Numbered from the stretch's first letter, positions 1-5,446 are shown. The stretch is 5,808 nt of DNA from Phycisphaerae bacterium (GCA_026984555.1 JALSRY010000012.1:1-5808); one strand, 5' to 3'. Program-made: numbers and translations. The notes: a model not told the origin generated them from the letters alone.

Positions 1-1
1 G

Positions 2-115
2 ACGCCGATCCACGCCGACGGCGAGGTGCTGGCCGCCGCGGCGACGCGGATCGACTACGACACGTTACCGGGAAAGCTGATGTTGCTTGCGCCGCCGCGT
101 GACGCGCCGGGGTAG
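2..115 (+). CDS. C-terminal end of a probable diacylglycerol/lipid kinase family protein (partial)
   Basis: Only the last 37 codons are in the window; the gene begins upstream and ends at TAG 113-115. The readable tail includes PIHADGEVLA, then an Ile-Asp-Tyr strand, then LPGKLMLLAPP. A DGE motif followed by a short beta strand and an LPG-(x)-L-x-(hydrophobic)-L-x-P ending is the usual C-terminus of the YegS/DgkB-type lipid kinase family, cytoplasmic enzymes that phosphorylate diacylglycerol or related lipids from ATP. The catalytic GGDGT region would lie outside the window, so the assignment rests on the tail alone. The other two plus frames give Arg/Gly-rich, non-protein-like translations here. 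The gene converges on the minus-strand NifX-like gene with 16 bases between the stop codons and no visible terminator hairpin. Confidence 0.6.
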   Translation, partial: TPIHADGEVLAAAATRIDYDTLPGKLMLLAPPRDAPG

Positions 116-131
116 TGCCGCTTGTGGCCGC

Positions 132-518
132 TCAATGGTGGCAGCAGCCGCCGCCATCGAGCCGCTGGAGTCGGCCGGCGGCGAAGTCGCGGGCGGACTG
201 TTCGACGCCGTCGGCGTCGCAAATGAAGGCGTCGATTCCGCGAGCGGAGAGGTCCGCCAGGAGTCGCGGCCCCATTCCGCGGCTGATGAGCACGCTGCAA
301 TCGTCGAGTGCTTGGATCAGCGGTGCGTGGGAGTGCGCGGCGGCGTGGTGGTCGTGCTCGCCCGACGGTCCGACGCGCTGGTGGTGTGTGAAGGTGTTTT
401 CCCGATACTCGCGGGGAGTCACCGCGTCGCCTTCGACATCGTAGACCGCGAACCCGCGGCAGCGTCCGGTATGGCCCGCCACGTGTTTCCCGTCGTCGGT
501 TGCAATCGCGATTCTCAC
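132..518 (-). CDS. His-rich NifX/NifB-C-terminal-domain (dinitrogenase Fe-Mo cofactor family) protein
   Basis: This 128-residue protein has the alpha/beta fold pattern of the dinitrogenase iron-molybdenum cofactor biosynthesis family. It opens with beta strand VRIAIATDDG, then the AGHTGRC segment (residues 14-20) in place of the usual HFG-type loop, strand FAVYDVEG, and a central helix with ALDDCSVLISRGMGPRL. Small stand-alone members outside nif clusters are thought to bind iron-sulfur or metal cofactors; their exact role is unknown. Unusual metal-ligand richness is visible: His 45, 46, 55, 57, 58, 62 and 64 lie in one loop, and the protein ends GGGCCHH. I chose GTG at 516-518 because the fold starts there, an AGGAG (527-531) lies 8 bases upstream, and it overlaps the DUF134 stop in GTGA. 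The open frame continues further upstream but reads as Arg/Pro-rich noise. Translation is probably coupled to the preceding DUF134 gene. No nitrogenase genes are present, so a nif role is not implied. Confidence 0.88.
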   Translation of the reverse strand: MRIAIATDDGKHVAGHTGRCRGFAVYDVEGDAVTPREYRENTFTHHQRVGPSGEHDHHAAAHSHAPLIQALDDCSVLISRGMGPRLLADLSARGIDAFICDADGVEQSARDFAAGRLQRLDGGGCCHH

Positions 519-1069
519 GTCTCGTTCTCCTGGTTGGGTTGGGCAGGGGTTGGGATGGCCGGGTTGACGATGGGGCGTCCGGCGGCGCGGCGTCGATGGC
601 GGCGACCGCGGCCACCGCCGCCGCAAGCGCCCCGCCGGCGACAGCGTCCGCCCGCGCCGGGGGAATCGGCGCGGGAAACATTGGTCGAGGAACATTGGGG
701 GCATTGCTCGGGCCGTCCGGTCCCGAACGGCACGTCGAAGACATACCCGCATTCGTTGCACTGGAATCTGCGTTTATCGGTCATGGTAATGCGACCTCCT
801 TTGATTTCGATCGCCTTGGGGCCCAGCAGGGCCGCGGCAACCTTTTGCCGGGCGCTGGTCACGAGCCGCCCGAACGTGGCCCGCGAGACGCCCATGCGCC
901 GGGCGGCCTCGTCGTGGTAGAGTCCGTCCCGATCCGCCAGCCGCAGCGCCTCGAGCTCGTCGAGCCGAAGGGCGATGGTTTCCAGGTCGCGGGCCGGCAC
1001 GCCCGCCGGCTTGAACATCCGCGCTCCCGGCTGGCAGCCGACTCGCCGGCATTTGTGCGGTCGCGGCAT
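515..1069 (-). CDS. DUF134 (UPF0251) helix-turn-helix protein with C-terminal zinc-ribbon-like segment
   Basis: This 184-residue protein begins MPRPHKCRRV and carries the DUF134 hallmarks: F-K-P-A-G-V near residue 20, LDELEALRLADRDGL (36-50), and the helix-turn-helix EAARRMGVSRATFGRLV (about 54-70) followed by SARQKVAAAL. The family is a predicted DNA-binding group resembling sigma-70 region 4, with no settled function. After residue 98 comes an extra segment, RRFQCNECGYVFDVPFG, then CPQC, giving Cys104, Cys107, Cys123 and Cys126 in a CxxC-x15-CxxC zinc-ribbon or rubredoxin-like pattern. The tail (about 134-164) is Gly/Arg-rich and looks disordered. The ATG at 1067-1069 has GGAG at 1078-1081, 8 bases upstream. 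The stop overlaps the NifX-like start by 4 bases, so the two are one operon; DUF134 next to a NifX/NifB-domain protein is a recurrent arrangement in my recollection. A regulator of its own operon or of the divergent gene is plausible but inferred. Confidence 0.9.
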   Translation of the reverse strand: MPRPHKCRRVGCQPGARMFKPAGVPARDLETIALRLDELEALRLADRDGLYHDEAARRMGVSRATFGRLVTSARQKVAAALLGPKAIEIKGGRITMTDKRRFQCNECGYVFDVPFGTGRPEQCPQCSSTNVSRADSPGAGGRCRRRGACGGGGRGRRHRRRAAGRPIVNPAIPTPAQPNQENET

Positions 1070-1076
1070 CGTATCG

Positions 1077-1126
1077 ACTCCGTTCGCGGTCCATTATGAG
1101 CATATGCGCATATCGGTGCATGTCAA
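1077..1126 (-). promoter_or_regulatory. Candidate promoter and ribosome binding site of the DUF134/NifX-like operon
   Basis: On the minus strand a perfect TTGACA (-35) lies at 1121-1126, followed after 16 bases by TATGCT (1099-1104; 4 of 6 matches to the -10 consensus). A better -10 hexamer, CATAAT, lies at 1093-1098 but is 22 bases from TTGACA, so it would need a different -35. Either placement puts the start of transcription just upstream of the GGAG at 1078-1081. The region is visibly AT-richer than its surroundings. Confidence 0.5.
1102..1113. promoter_or_regulatory. Perfect 12-base palindrome ATATGCGCATAT, candidate operator
   Basis: ATATGCGCATAT reads identically on both strands and overlaps a second palindrome, GCATATGC, at 1100-1107. 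It overlaps the TATGCT -10 candidate and the spacer behind TTGACA of the DUF134 promoter, so a dimeric repressor bound here would block polymerase. AT-ended palindromes of this kind are typical of small winged-helix regulators, but the sequence does not show which protein binds. The DUF134 protein is one candidate by position only. Confidence 0.45.
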
Positions 1127-1155
1127 GGAGCGGGGGGATTTTCGCTCCGCGAAGT

Positions 1156-1185
1156 CCGGCCCGGTTGAATACCTGCCCGGGCCGG
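1156..1185. repeat. Inverted repeat with 9-bp perfect arms upstream of the exported-protein gene
   Basis: CCGGCCCGG at 1156-1164 is the exact reverse complement of CCGGGCCGG at 1177-1185, with a 12-base loop between. It lies 49 bases before the ATG at 1235. There is no T-run after it on either strand, so it is not a standard intrinsic terminator. It could be a leader hairpin, an operator or, being GC-only, a chance structure. A weaker 6-bp stem, GGAGCG/CGCTCC, sits at 1127-1148. Confidence 0.4.
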
Positions 1186-1234
1186 CTCGTCCATAGTGCG
1201 GAAGACGCAGGCACTCGTGACAGGAGCAGCAGCC

Positions 1235-1849
1235 ATGAAACGCTATTTCACGCTTGGTTTTGTTCTCGCTTCTTTTCTCGCCGCCGAGGCGCTGGCCAGC
1301 GACGCGGAGACGTGGGCGACGGCCGGCACTCGGCGGGGCCAGCGCAACGGAACCGCCGCCGCGGGTGCCCACTACGCGGGACGGGTCGGATTCGCCCGCA
1401 CGGATACGCGGAGCGGGCCGGTGAGCCTGGCGCGGGGCGTAGCGGTCGGGGTGGATGAAAGCGGGCTCTCGCTCTCGGTGAGCAACGCGATCGCGCCGCG
1501 TTTCGGGCCGGCAGTCGCGACGACCTTCAACATGAGCATCGGGCGTGACGGGCGGGTCTCCTCCGCGACGGGCCTGGCCGTGGCGGACGGCCCGATCCAA
1601 CGGTCGGCAACCGCCGGCGGCGGCGTGAGTACCGGCCGATACGGTCGACCGGCGCGCGTCATGGCGTCCGGTCGCAGCGATCCGCTGGGTCACGTTCGGG
1701 CCGAGACCCGGGCGCGCGAATCCTACCGGCGCGGGCACCGGCGGGTGGTCCACACGCACCGAGCGCCGCCGCCCCGCCGCATCGTGCGGTACCGGCATCG
1801 GCGTAGCGCCCCGCGCGAGGTGCGGCGTTACCGGCGTGTGCGATGGTAG
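1235..1849 (+). CDS. Exported protein of unknown function with arginine-rich C-terminal tail
   Basis: I do not recognise this 204-residue protein. It starts MKRYFTLGFVLASFLAAEALA, a clear Sec signal peptide (Lys-Arg n-region, hydrophobic core, ALA cleavage site after about residue 21), so the mature protein is exported. I chose the ATG at 1235 because AGGAG at 1222-1226 is 8 bases upstream and the signal peptide begins there; the frame is open from an earlier ATG at 1196 but that start lacks support. The middle (about 45-135) is Gly/Ala/Ser/Val-rich with alternating polar and hydrophobic residues (SLARGVAVGVDESGLSLSVS), suggesting beta structure. Residues 159-204 contain 19 arginines, with RR pairs, several His and a PPP, ending RRVRW. 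The tail could bind nucleic acid, acidic polysaccharide or an anionic surface; that is inference. It stands alone, divergent from the DUF134 operon and convergent with pntB. Confidence 0.8.
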   Translation: MKRYFTLGFVLASFLAAEALASDAETWATAGTRRGQRNGTAAAGAHYAGRVGFARTDTRSGPVSLARGVAVGVDESGLSLSVSNAIAPRFGPAVATTFNMSIGRDGRVSSATGLAVADGPIQRSATAGGGVSTGRYGRPARVMASGRSDPLGHVRAETRARESYRRGHRRVVHTHRAPPPRRIVRYRHRRSAPREVRRYRRVRW

Positions 1850-1914
1850 CGGGCGGCAGCCCGGCGGCGGGCGTTGAAACGATCCTGCTGCTGTCCGTCT
1901 CCCTTTTGCACGAA

Positions 1915-1953
1915 GGCCGCGGCGACCCGTCTTCACGACGGCGCGCCGCGGCC
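1915..1953. terminator. Two-tier GC hairpin, possible bidirectional terminator
   Basis: A perfect 10-bp outer stem (1915-1924 with 1944-1953; left arm GGCCGCGGCG) encloses a 2x2 internal loop, a 5-bp inner stem (CCGTC 1927-1931 with GACGG 1937-1941) and a 5-base loop. It lies 65 bases after the stop of the exported-protein gene and about 140 bases beyond the pntB stop on the other strand. Neither side has a T-tract, so intrinsic termination in the E. coli sense is uncertain; it may instead stall polymerase or protect 3' ends. Confidence 0.4.
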
Positions 1954-2007
1954 GGTGTATCGGCGTGGCGGGCGCCGGTCACGAACAGGCCGGGAGATAC
2001 GAGCCGA

Positions 2008-2032
2008 GGCGGCGGAATCGAATCCCGCCGCC
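2008..2032. terminator. 8-bp GC hairpin downstream of pntB, possible terminator
   Basis: GGCGGCGG at 2008-2015 pairs exactly with CCGCCGCC at 2025-2032 around the 9-base loop AATCGAATC. It lies 60 bases past the pntB stop, where a transcript end is expected. There is no T-run, so I rate it as a candidate only. Confidence 0.4.
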
Positions 2033-2092
2033 CCGCTGGAGCATCGTCTCATGATTGTGTCCGCACCGGAAGCTGCCGGGCGGCGCGTGGGC

Positions 2093-3640
2093 TCAGCCCT
2101 CCTTGAGGGCCCGGAGGATGTCGGTAATCATCTGCTTGGCGTCGCCGAAGAGCATCGTCGTGTTCTCCTTGAAGAACAGCGGGTTCTGGATGCCGGCGAA
2201 ACCGGGGTTGAGGCTGCGTTTGCAGACCATGACCGTCTTGCACTTGTCCACGTCGAAGATCGGCATGCCGTAGATCTGGCTGCTCGGATCGTCGCGGGCG
2301 CTGGGGTTGACGACGTCGTTGGCGCCGATGATGAGCGCCACGTCGATCTGCGGCATTTCCGAGTTGAGCTCGAGGTCGTGGAGCAGCTCGTAATCGACGT
2401 TCGCCTCGGCCAGGAGCACGTTCATATGGCCGGGCATGCGGCCGGCGACGGGGTGAATCGCGAACTTGACGTCGATTCCCTTTTCGCGGAGGAACTCGGC
2501 CATTTCCGCGACGACGTGCTGCGCCTGGGCCACGGCCATGCCGTAGCCGGGGACGATCACGACGCTCTGAGCGGCTTCGAGCACCATCGCCGCTTCCTCG
2601 GCATCCATTTTGCGGACGGTGAGTCCTTCCTGGGCCTGGGTACTGCCGGCGGCGGCGATATCCTGCCCGAACCCGCCCGCGAGCACGTTGAGCAACGACC
2701 GGTCCATCGCCTTGCACATGATGTTCGTGAGGATCAGGCCGGAGGCACCGACCAGCGCTCCGCTGATGATCAGCCCGGCGTTGTTCAGGACGAACCCGGT
2801 CGCACACGCCGCCAACCCGGAGTACGAGTTGAGCAGGGACACCACGACGGGCATGTCCGCCCCGCCGATGGGGGAAACCAGCGTGATCCCGAGCAGGGTC
2901 GCCAGGATGAAAATGATCACCACGGCCCACTGTGCTCCCGGGGTGTAGCCGAGCAGGATCACGAGGATGAACACCACGCCGAGGGCGAGGAAGTTGGCAT
3001 AGTGCTGCCCGGCGAAGGCCAGCGGGTTGCCGAGGCGCACCCCGCGGATCGAGGTGCCCCGGAGTTTCGCGAAGGCGAGCACGCTGCCGGTGAGCGTCAC
3101 CATGCCGATGAGAATGCTCAGGCCGATGGTCAACGCCGTGTCACCGGGCAGGTCGGCGGGTTTGCCGCGCCAGTATTCGGCGAGGGCGACGACGGCGGAG
3201 GCGGCTCCGCCGGAGCCGTTGAACAACGCGACCATCTCGGGCATGCCGGTCATGGGCACTTTCTTGGCGGCGATGAGTCCGATGGCCCCGCCGACGATGG
3301 CGCCGGCAATGATCGTGCCGAAGCCGACGATGTGCTGGTCGAGCAACGTGACGACGATGGCGATCAACATGCCGACGCCGGCGATGATGTTGCCGTTGCG
3401 AGCGGTACGCGGCGAGGAGAGCCGCTTGAGGCCGAAGACGAACAGCATGGCCGCGATCAGGTAGGCGAGGTAGACGAAGAAATCGACCACGCCGAACCGG
3501 GACGCCTGGGCGGCGTGTTGGAGTGCCTGGGCGGCGTGCTCGGCCTGTTCGGCGGCCTTGGTCATCAGGGCGGCGGCCTGGTGGGTGGTGGGGTTGGGTT
3601 CGGTCTGGGCCAGAAGGCCGAAAAGAACGCTGAAGTTCAT
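2093..3640 (-). CDS. pntB: Proton-translocating NAD(P) transhydrogenase, beta subunit
   Basis: PntB supplies most of the membrane proton channel (domain II) and the cytoplasmic NADP(H)-binding domain III; with the alpha subunits it uses proton flow to reduce NADP+ with NADH. The 515 residues show a series of hydrophobic segments from about residue 51 to 308, including GGAIGLIAAKKV, SPIGGADMPVVVSLLNSYSG (Asn271, aligned with E. coli beta-Asn222) and GASGLILTNIMCKAM. Domain III has PGYGMAVAQAQ (364-374), HPVAGRMPGHMNVLLAEA, GANDVVNP (439-446) and KRSLNPGFAGIQNPLFFKEN (474-493), ending in LFGDAK and a final helix. E. coli PntB is about 460 residues; the extra length is an N-terminal extension of roughly 50 residues with an exact 7-residue duplication. 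Asn141 stands where E. coli has His91. The ATG is 12 bases after the pntAB stop, with AGAGG at 3650-3654 overlapping that stop, which supports the long start. It is the last gene of the operon. Confidence 0.96.
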   Translation of the reverse strand: MNFSVLFGLLAQTEPNPTTHQAAALMTKAAEQAEHAAQALQHAAQASRFGVVDFFVYLAYLIAAMLFVFGLKRLSSPRTARNGNIIAGVGMLIAIVVTLLDQHIVGFGTIIAGAIVGGAIGLIAAKKVPMTGMPEMVALFNGSGGAASAVVALAEYWRGKPADLPGDTALTIGLSILIGMVTLTGSVLAFAKLRGTSIRGVRLGNPLAFAGQHYANFLALGVVFILVILLGYTPGAQWAVVIIFILATLLGITLVSPIGGADMPVVVSLLNSYSGLAACATGFVLNNAGLIISGALVGASGLILTNIMCKAMDRSLLNVLAGGFGQDIAAAGSTQAQEGLTVRKMDAEEAAMVLEAAQSVVIVPGYGMAVAQAQHVVAEMAEFLREKGIDVKFAIHPVAGRMPGHMNVLLAEANVDYELLHDLELNSEMPQIDVALIIGANDVVNPSARDDPSSQIYGMPIFDVDKCKTVMVCKRSLNPGFAGIQNPLFFKENTTMLFGDAKQMITDILRALKEG

Positions 3641-3652
3641 GGTCGTCGGCCT

Positions 3653-3982
3653 CTACTTTCTCTTGAACATGGCGAGCATGCGGTCGGTGACGACGAACCC
3701 GCCGACCACGTTGATCATGGCGAACATCACCGCCAGGAACCCGAAAACGACGTTGATCCACGGGTGTCCCTCGAAATGGGCGCCGGCAATCAGCAAAGCG
3801 CCGACGATCGTGATGCCCGAGATCGCGTTCGAGCCGGACATCAGCGGGGTGTGCAGGGTCGGGGGCACCTTCACGATCACCTCGAACCCGAGCATGATCG
3901 CGAGCACGAACACCCCGAGGTTCTTGGCCAGTGTCGGGAGCATCTCGCCCGACGCCCCGGTTGCCAGGAGTTCAGCTAACAT
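3653..3982 (-). CDS. pntAB: NAD(P) transhydrogenase, small membrane alpha subunit (alpha-2)
   Basis: This 109-residue protein corresponds to the membrane part of the E. coli alpha subunit, separate here as in Rhodospirillum rubrum-type three-subunit enzymes. It has three hydrophobic segments: about 20-38 (LGVFVLAIMLGFEVIVKV), 53-70 (NAISGITIVGALLIAGAH) and 74-98 (PWINVVFGFLAVMFAMINVV). Between the first two lies the family signature VPPTLHTPLMSGSNAISG, with His44 as a candidate proton-path residue. The protein forms part of membrane domain II together with PntB. The ATG overlaps the pntAA TGA by one base (TGATG), with a GAGG only 4 bases upstream, so its translation is probably coupled to pntAA. 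The tail ends in the basic MFKRK. Confidence 0.95.
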   Translation of the reverse strand: MLAELLATGASGEMLPTLAKNLGVFVLAIMLGFEVIVKVPPTLHTPLMSGSNAISGITIVGALLIAGAHFEGHPWINVVFGFLAVMFAMINVVGGFVVTDRMLAMFKRK

Positions 3983-5139
3983 CAGCCCTCACCACCTTCC
4001 AGTGCTTTCTTGACGCCTTCGTGAAGTACCTCGCCCTGGTGCGTGACCAAGGCGCCGCGGATGATCTCGTCTTCCAGATCGAGGTTGAACTGCCCATCCT
4101 TCCAGAACTCCATCACGAACGTAGTCAGGTTGCGTGAATAGAGCATGCTGGCGTGCAGCGGCATGCTCGACGGAAGGTTGAGCGGGGCGCAGATTTTGAC
4201 GCCGTGCTTCTCGACGGTCTTGCCCGGTTCGCTGAGCACGCAGTTGCCGCCCGCCTCGGCCGCGAGATCGACGATGACGGAGCCGGGGTGCATGGCCTGC
4301 ACCATTTCCTCGGTGATGAGCTTGGGCGCCTTGACGCCGCCGATGAGCGCGGTCGTGATGACGACATCGTTGGCGGCACACTGCTTGGCGATCAGCTCGG
4401 CCTGGCGTTTGTAGAACTCCTGCGAGAGCTCCTTGGCGTACCCGCTGGCGGTCTGCGCGTCCTCGTCGCTTTCGACGGCCGCGAACCGAGCGCCCAAGCT
4501 GTGGACCTGCTCTTCGACCGCGCGGCGGGTGTCGGTAGCCGTGACGGTGGCGCCGAGCCGCTTGGCGGTCGCGATGGCCTGCAATCCGGCGACGCCCGCT
4601 CCGATCACGAAGACCTTGGCCGAGAAGATCGTGCCCGCGGCCGTCATGAACATGGGGAAATACTTGGGCAACTCCATCGCCGCGATCAGCACGGCCTTGT
4701 AGCCGCCGATGTTCGCCATCGAGGAGAGCGTGTCCATCGACTGTGCCCGCGTGGTGCGGGGGATGCAGTCGGTCGAAAACGCGCTGATCTTCCGCTCGGC
4801 CAGCCGCTTGACCGCGTCGAGGTTGCGGATCGGCAGCAACGACGTGATCAGCATCGCGCCTTCCTTGAGCAGATCGACTTCGTGCTTGCCGACCTTGGGG
4901 TTCTCCAGCGGCGGTTGCACCTTGAGCACGAAATCGGCGCTGCCGAGCAACCCGGCGAGATCGGTTTCGATGGTTGCGCCGACGTCGCGGTACGCGTCGT
5001 CGGAGAAGTACGCCTTCTCTCCGGCACCGCTTTCGATCGCCACCTCGACACCGGCCTTGGTGAGTTTCTTGCACGATTCCGGAACGAGCGCGACCCGGCG
5101 TTCGTTTTCCCGGATTTCCGCGGGTACGGCGATTTTCAT
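3982..5139 (-). CDS. pntAA: NAD(P) transhydrogenase, NAD(H)-binding alpha subunit (alpha-1, domain I)
   Basis: This soluble 385-residue subunit binds NAD(H) at the cytoplasmic face and passes hydride to NADP+ on PntB. It belongs to the alanine dehydrogenase/PNT family: MKIAVPAEIRENERRVALVP at the start, KVQPP (73-77), the RQD loop with Arg128, Gln133, Asp136 and Ser139 in PRTTRAQSMDTLSS, the nucleotide fold VIGAGVAGLQAIATAKRLGA (178-197) with Asp203 at the end of the second strand, the mobile loop around SGYAKELSQEF (232-242), TTALIGGVKAP and LAAEAGGNCVLSEPG. The length matches R. rubrum-type PntAA. I chose ATG 5137-5139 because the family N-terminus begins exactly there and GAGG (5145-5148) is 5 bases upstream; the frame is open to 5382 but reads as non-protein Arg/Pro-rich sequence. 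It is the first gene of the operon. A small oddity is IGGVKAP where I recall IPGxPAP in better-known members. Confidence 0.97.
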   Translation of the reverse strand: MKIAVPAEIRENERRVALVPESCKKLTKAGVEVAIESGAGEKAYFSDDAYRDVGATIETDLAGLLGSADFVLKVQPPLENPKVGKHEVDLLKEGAMLITSLLPIRNLDAVKRLAERKISAFSTDCIPRTTRAQSMDTLSSMANIGGYKAVLIAAMELPKYFPMFMTAAGTIFSAKVFVIGAGVAGLQAIATAKRLGATVTATDTRRAVEEQVHSLGARFAAVESDEDAQTASGYAKELSQEFYKRQAELIAKQCAANDVVITTALIGGVKAPKLITEEMVQAMHPGSVIVDLAAEAGGNCVLSEPGKTVEKHGVKICAPLNLPSSMPLHASMLYSRNLTTFVMEFWKDGQFNLDLEDEIIRGALVTHQGEVLHEGVKKALEGGEG

Positions 5140-5166
5140 GATGACCTCGTTGCGTAAGCCACAAAT

Positions 5167-5190
5167 GCGGGCGGTGACCGCCCCGCCCGC
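5167..5190 (-). promoter_or_regulatory. GC hairpin in the putative 5' leader of the pnt mRNA
   Basis: GCGGGCGG (5167-5174) is exactly complementary to CCGCCCGC (5183-5190), with an 8-base loop. If transcription starts near 5209, this 8-bp stem lies in the leader about 28 bases ahead of the pntAA start codon and leaves the GAGG site free. It could set mRNA stability; no riboswitch class is recognisable. Confidence 0.35.
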
Positions 5191-5215
5191 TGGTGGTGTT
5201 TCGGTCCGATCCACC

Positions 5216-5239
5216 ATTCTAGCGAGGTCGCCTGCGACC
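5216..5239 (-). promoter_or_regulatory. Candidate pnt promoter -10 (TAGAAT) with inverted repeat GGTCGC-CT-GCGACC
   Basis: On the minus strand TAGAAT (5216-5221) matches five of six -10 consensus bases, about 77 bases before the pntAA start. No good -35 lies at the standard spacing. Directly upstream, inside the would-be spacer, is a perfect 6-2-6 inverted repeat (5226-5239), placed as an operator would be. The promoter call is moderate; the operator call is speculative. Confidence 0.35.
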
Positions 5240-5374
5240 GAAAGGCCACCGCCAAGATTTGGCGATTTGCCACCGGCGAGGCACCGGGCGTGGGACACGA
5301 GTCTGCGGTGGGCGTCCCACGAGCCGCGCTCCGCGCCGCCGGGCGCACGCTCCGTTGGGCGACCGCGGCCGCGG

Positions 5375-5390
5375 GGGGGCATTCGCCCCC
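5375..5390. repeat. Tight G/C hairpin GGGGGC-attc-GCCCCC
   Basis: A perfect 6-bp stem with a 4-base loop, built on a run of seven G (5373-5379) and a run of five C (5386-5390). It sits between the two putative promoters. It could insulate the units, or be no more than a by-product of GC bias. Confidence 0.35.
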
Positions 5391-5440
5391 GGGCGGCGTA
5401 TTCGTCTTATTTTCGTGGAGCAACTCCGCCAGACCCGCCG

Positions 5441-5446
5441 TACAAT
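5441..5446 (+). promoter_or_regulatory. Candidate -10 box (TACAAT) of the right-hand exported-protein gene
   Basis: TACAAT differs from the -10 consensus at one base and lies 79 bases before the ATG at 5526. The stretch upstream (5398-5416) is locally T-rich, but there is no convincing -35 hexamer. It is followed by GG, as are the -10 candidates of the other two regulatory regions. Confidence 0.4.

Larger units (their letters stand above)
1850..2092. other. Gene-free convergent intergenic region with strong hairpins
   Basis: These 243 bases separate two convergent genes. I see no credible gene: the small open frames give Arg/Pro-rich translations without ribosome binding sites. A 5-bp stem, CGGGC-ggca-GCCCG (1850-1863), directly follows the TAG of the exported-protein gene, and two larger hairpins are listed separately. 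The stretch probably holds the transcription ends of both flanking units. Confidence 0.6.

Noticed and set aside
519..761. Upstream extension of the NifX-like frame
   Set aside because: This part lies within the DUF134 gene in another frame and reads as Arg/Pro-rich noise. The GTG at 516-518 has an AGGAG and the typical GTGA overlap.
87..920. Plus-strand open frame antisense to the NifX-like and DUF134 genes
   Set aside because: No family motif and low-complexity Arg/Pro stretches; both minus-strand genes have clear domain signatures and ribosome binding sites.
1094..1936. Minus-strand open frame antisense to the exported-protein gene
   Set aside because: Arg/Pro/Gly-rich without domain, start signal or hydrophobic pattern, whereas the plus strand has a textbook signal peptide and AGGAG.
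1874..3979. Open plus-strand frame of about 700 codons antisense to pntB and pntAB
   Set aside because: The translation is dominated by Asp/Glu/His/Gly repeats typical of the antisense of GC-rich coding DNA, and no ribosome binding site or family motif is present. The minus strand encodes unmistakable PntB and PntAB.
4153..5157. Plus-strand open frame antisense to pntAA
   Set aside because: A shadow of pntAA with biased Arg/Asp/Gly composition; no domain recognisable and no supported start.
5140..5382. 81-residue N-terminal extension of PntAA in the same open frame
   Set aside because: The family N-terminus begins exactly at the ATG 5137-5139, which has its own GAGG. The upstream part is Arg/Pro/Gly-rich without features and overlaps the putative promoter.
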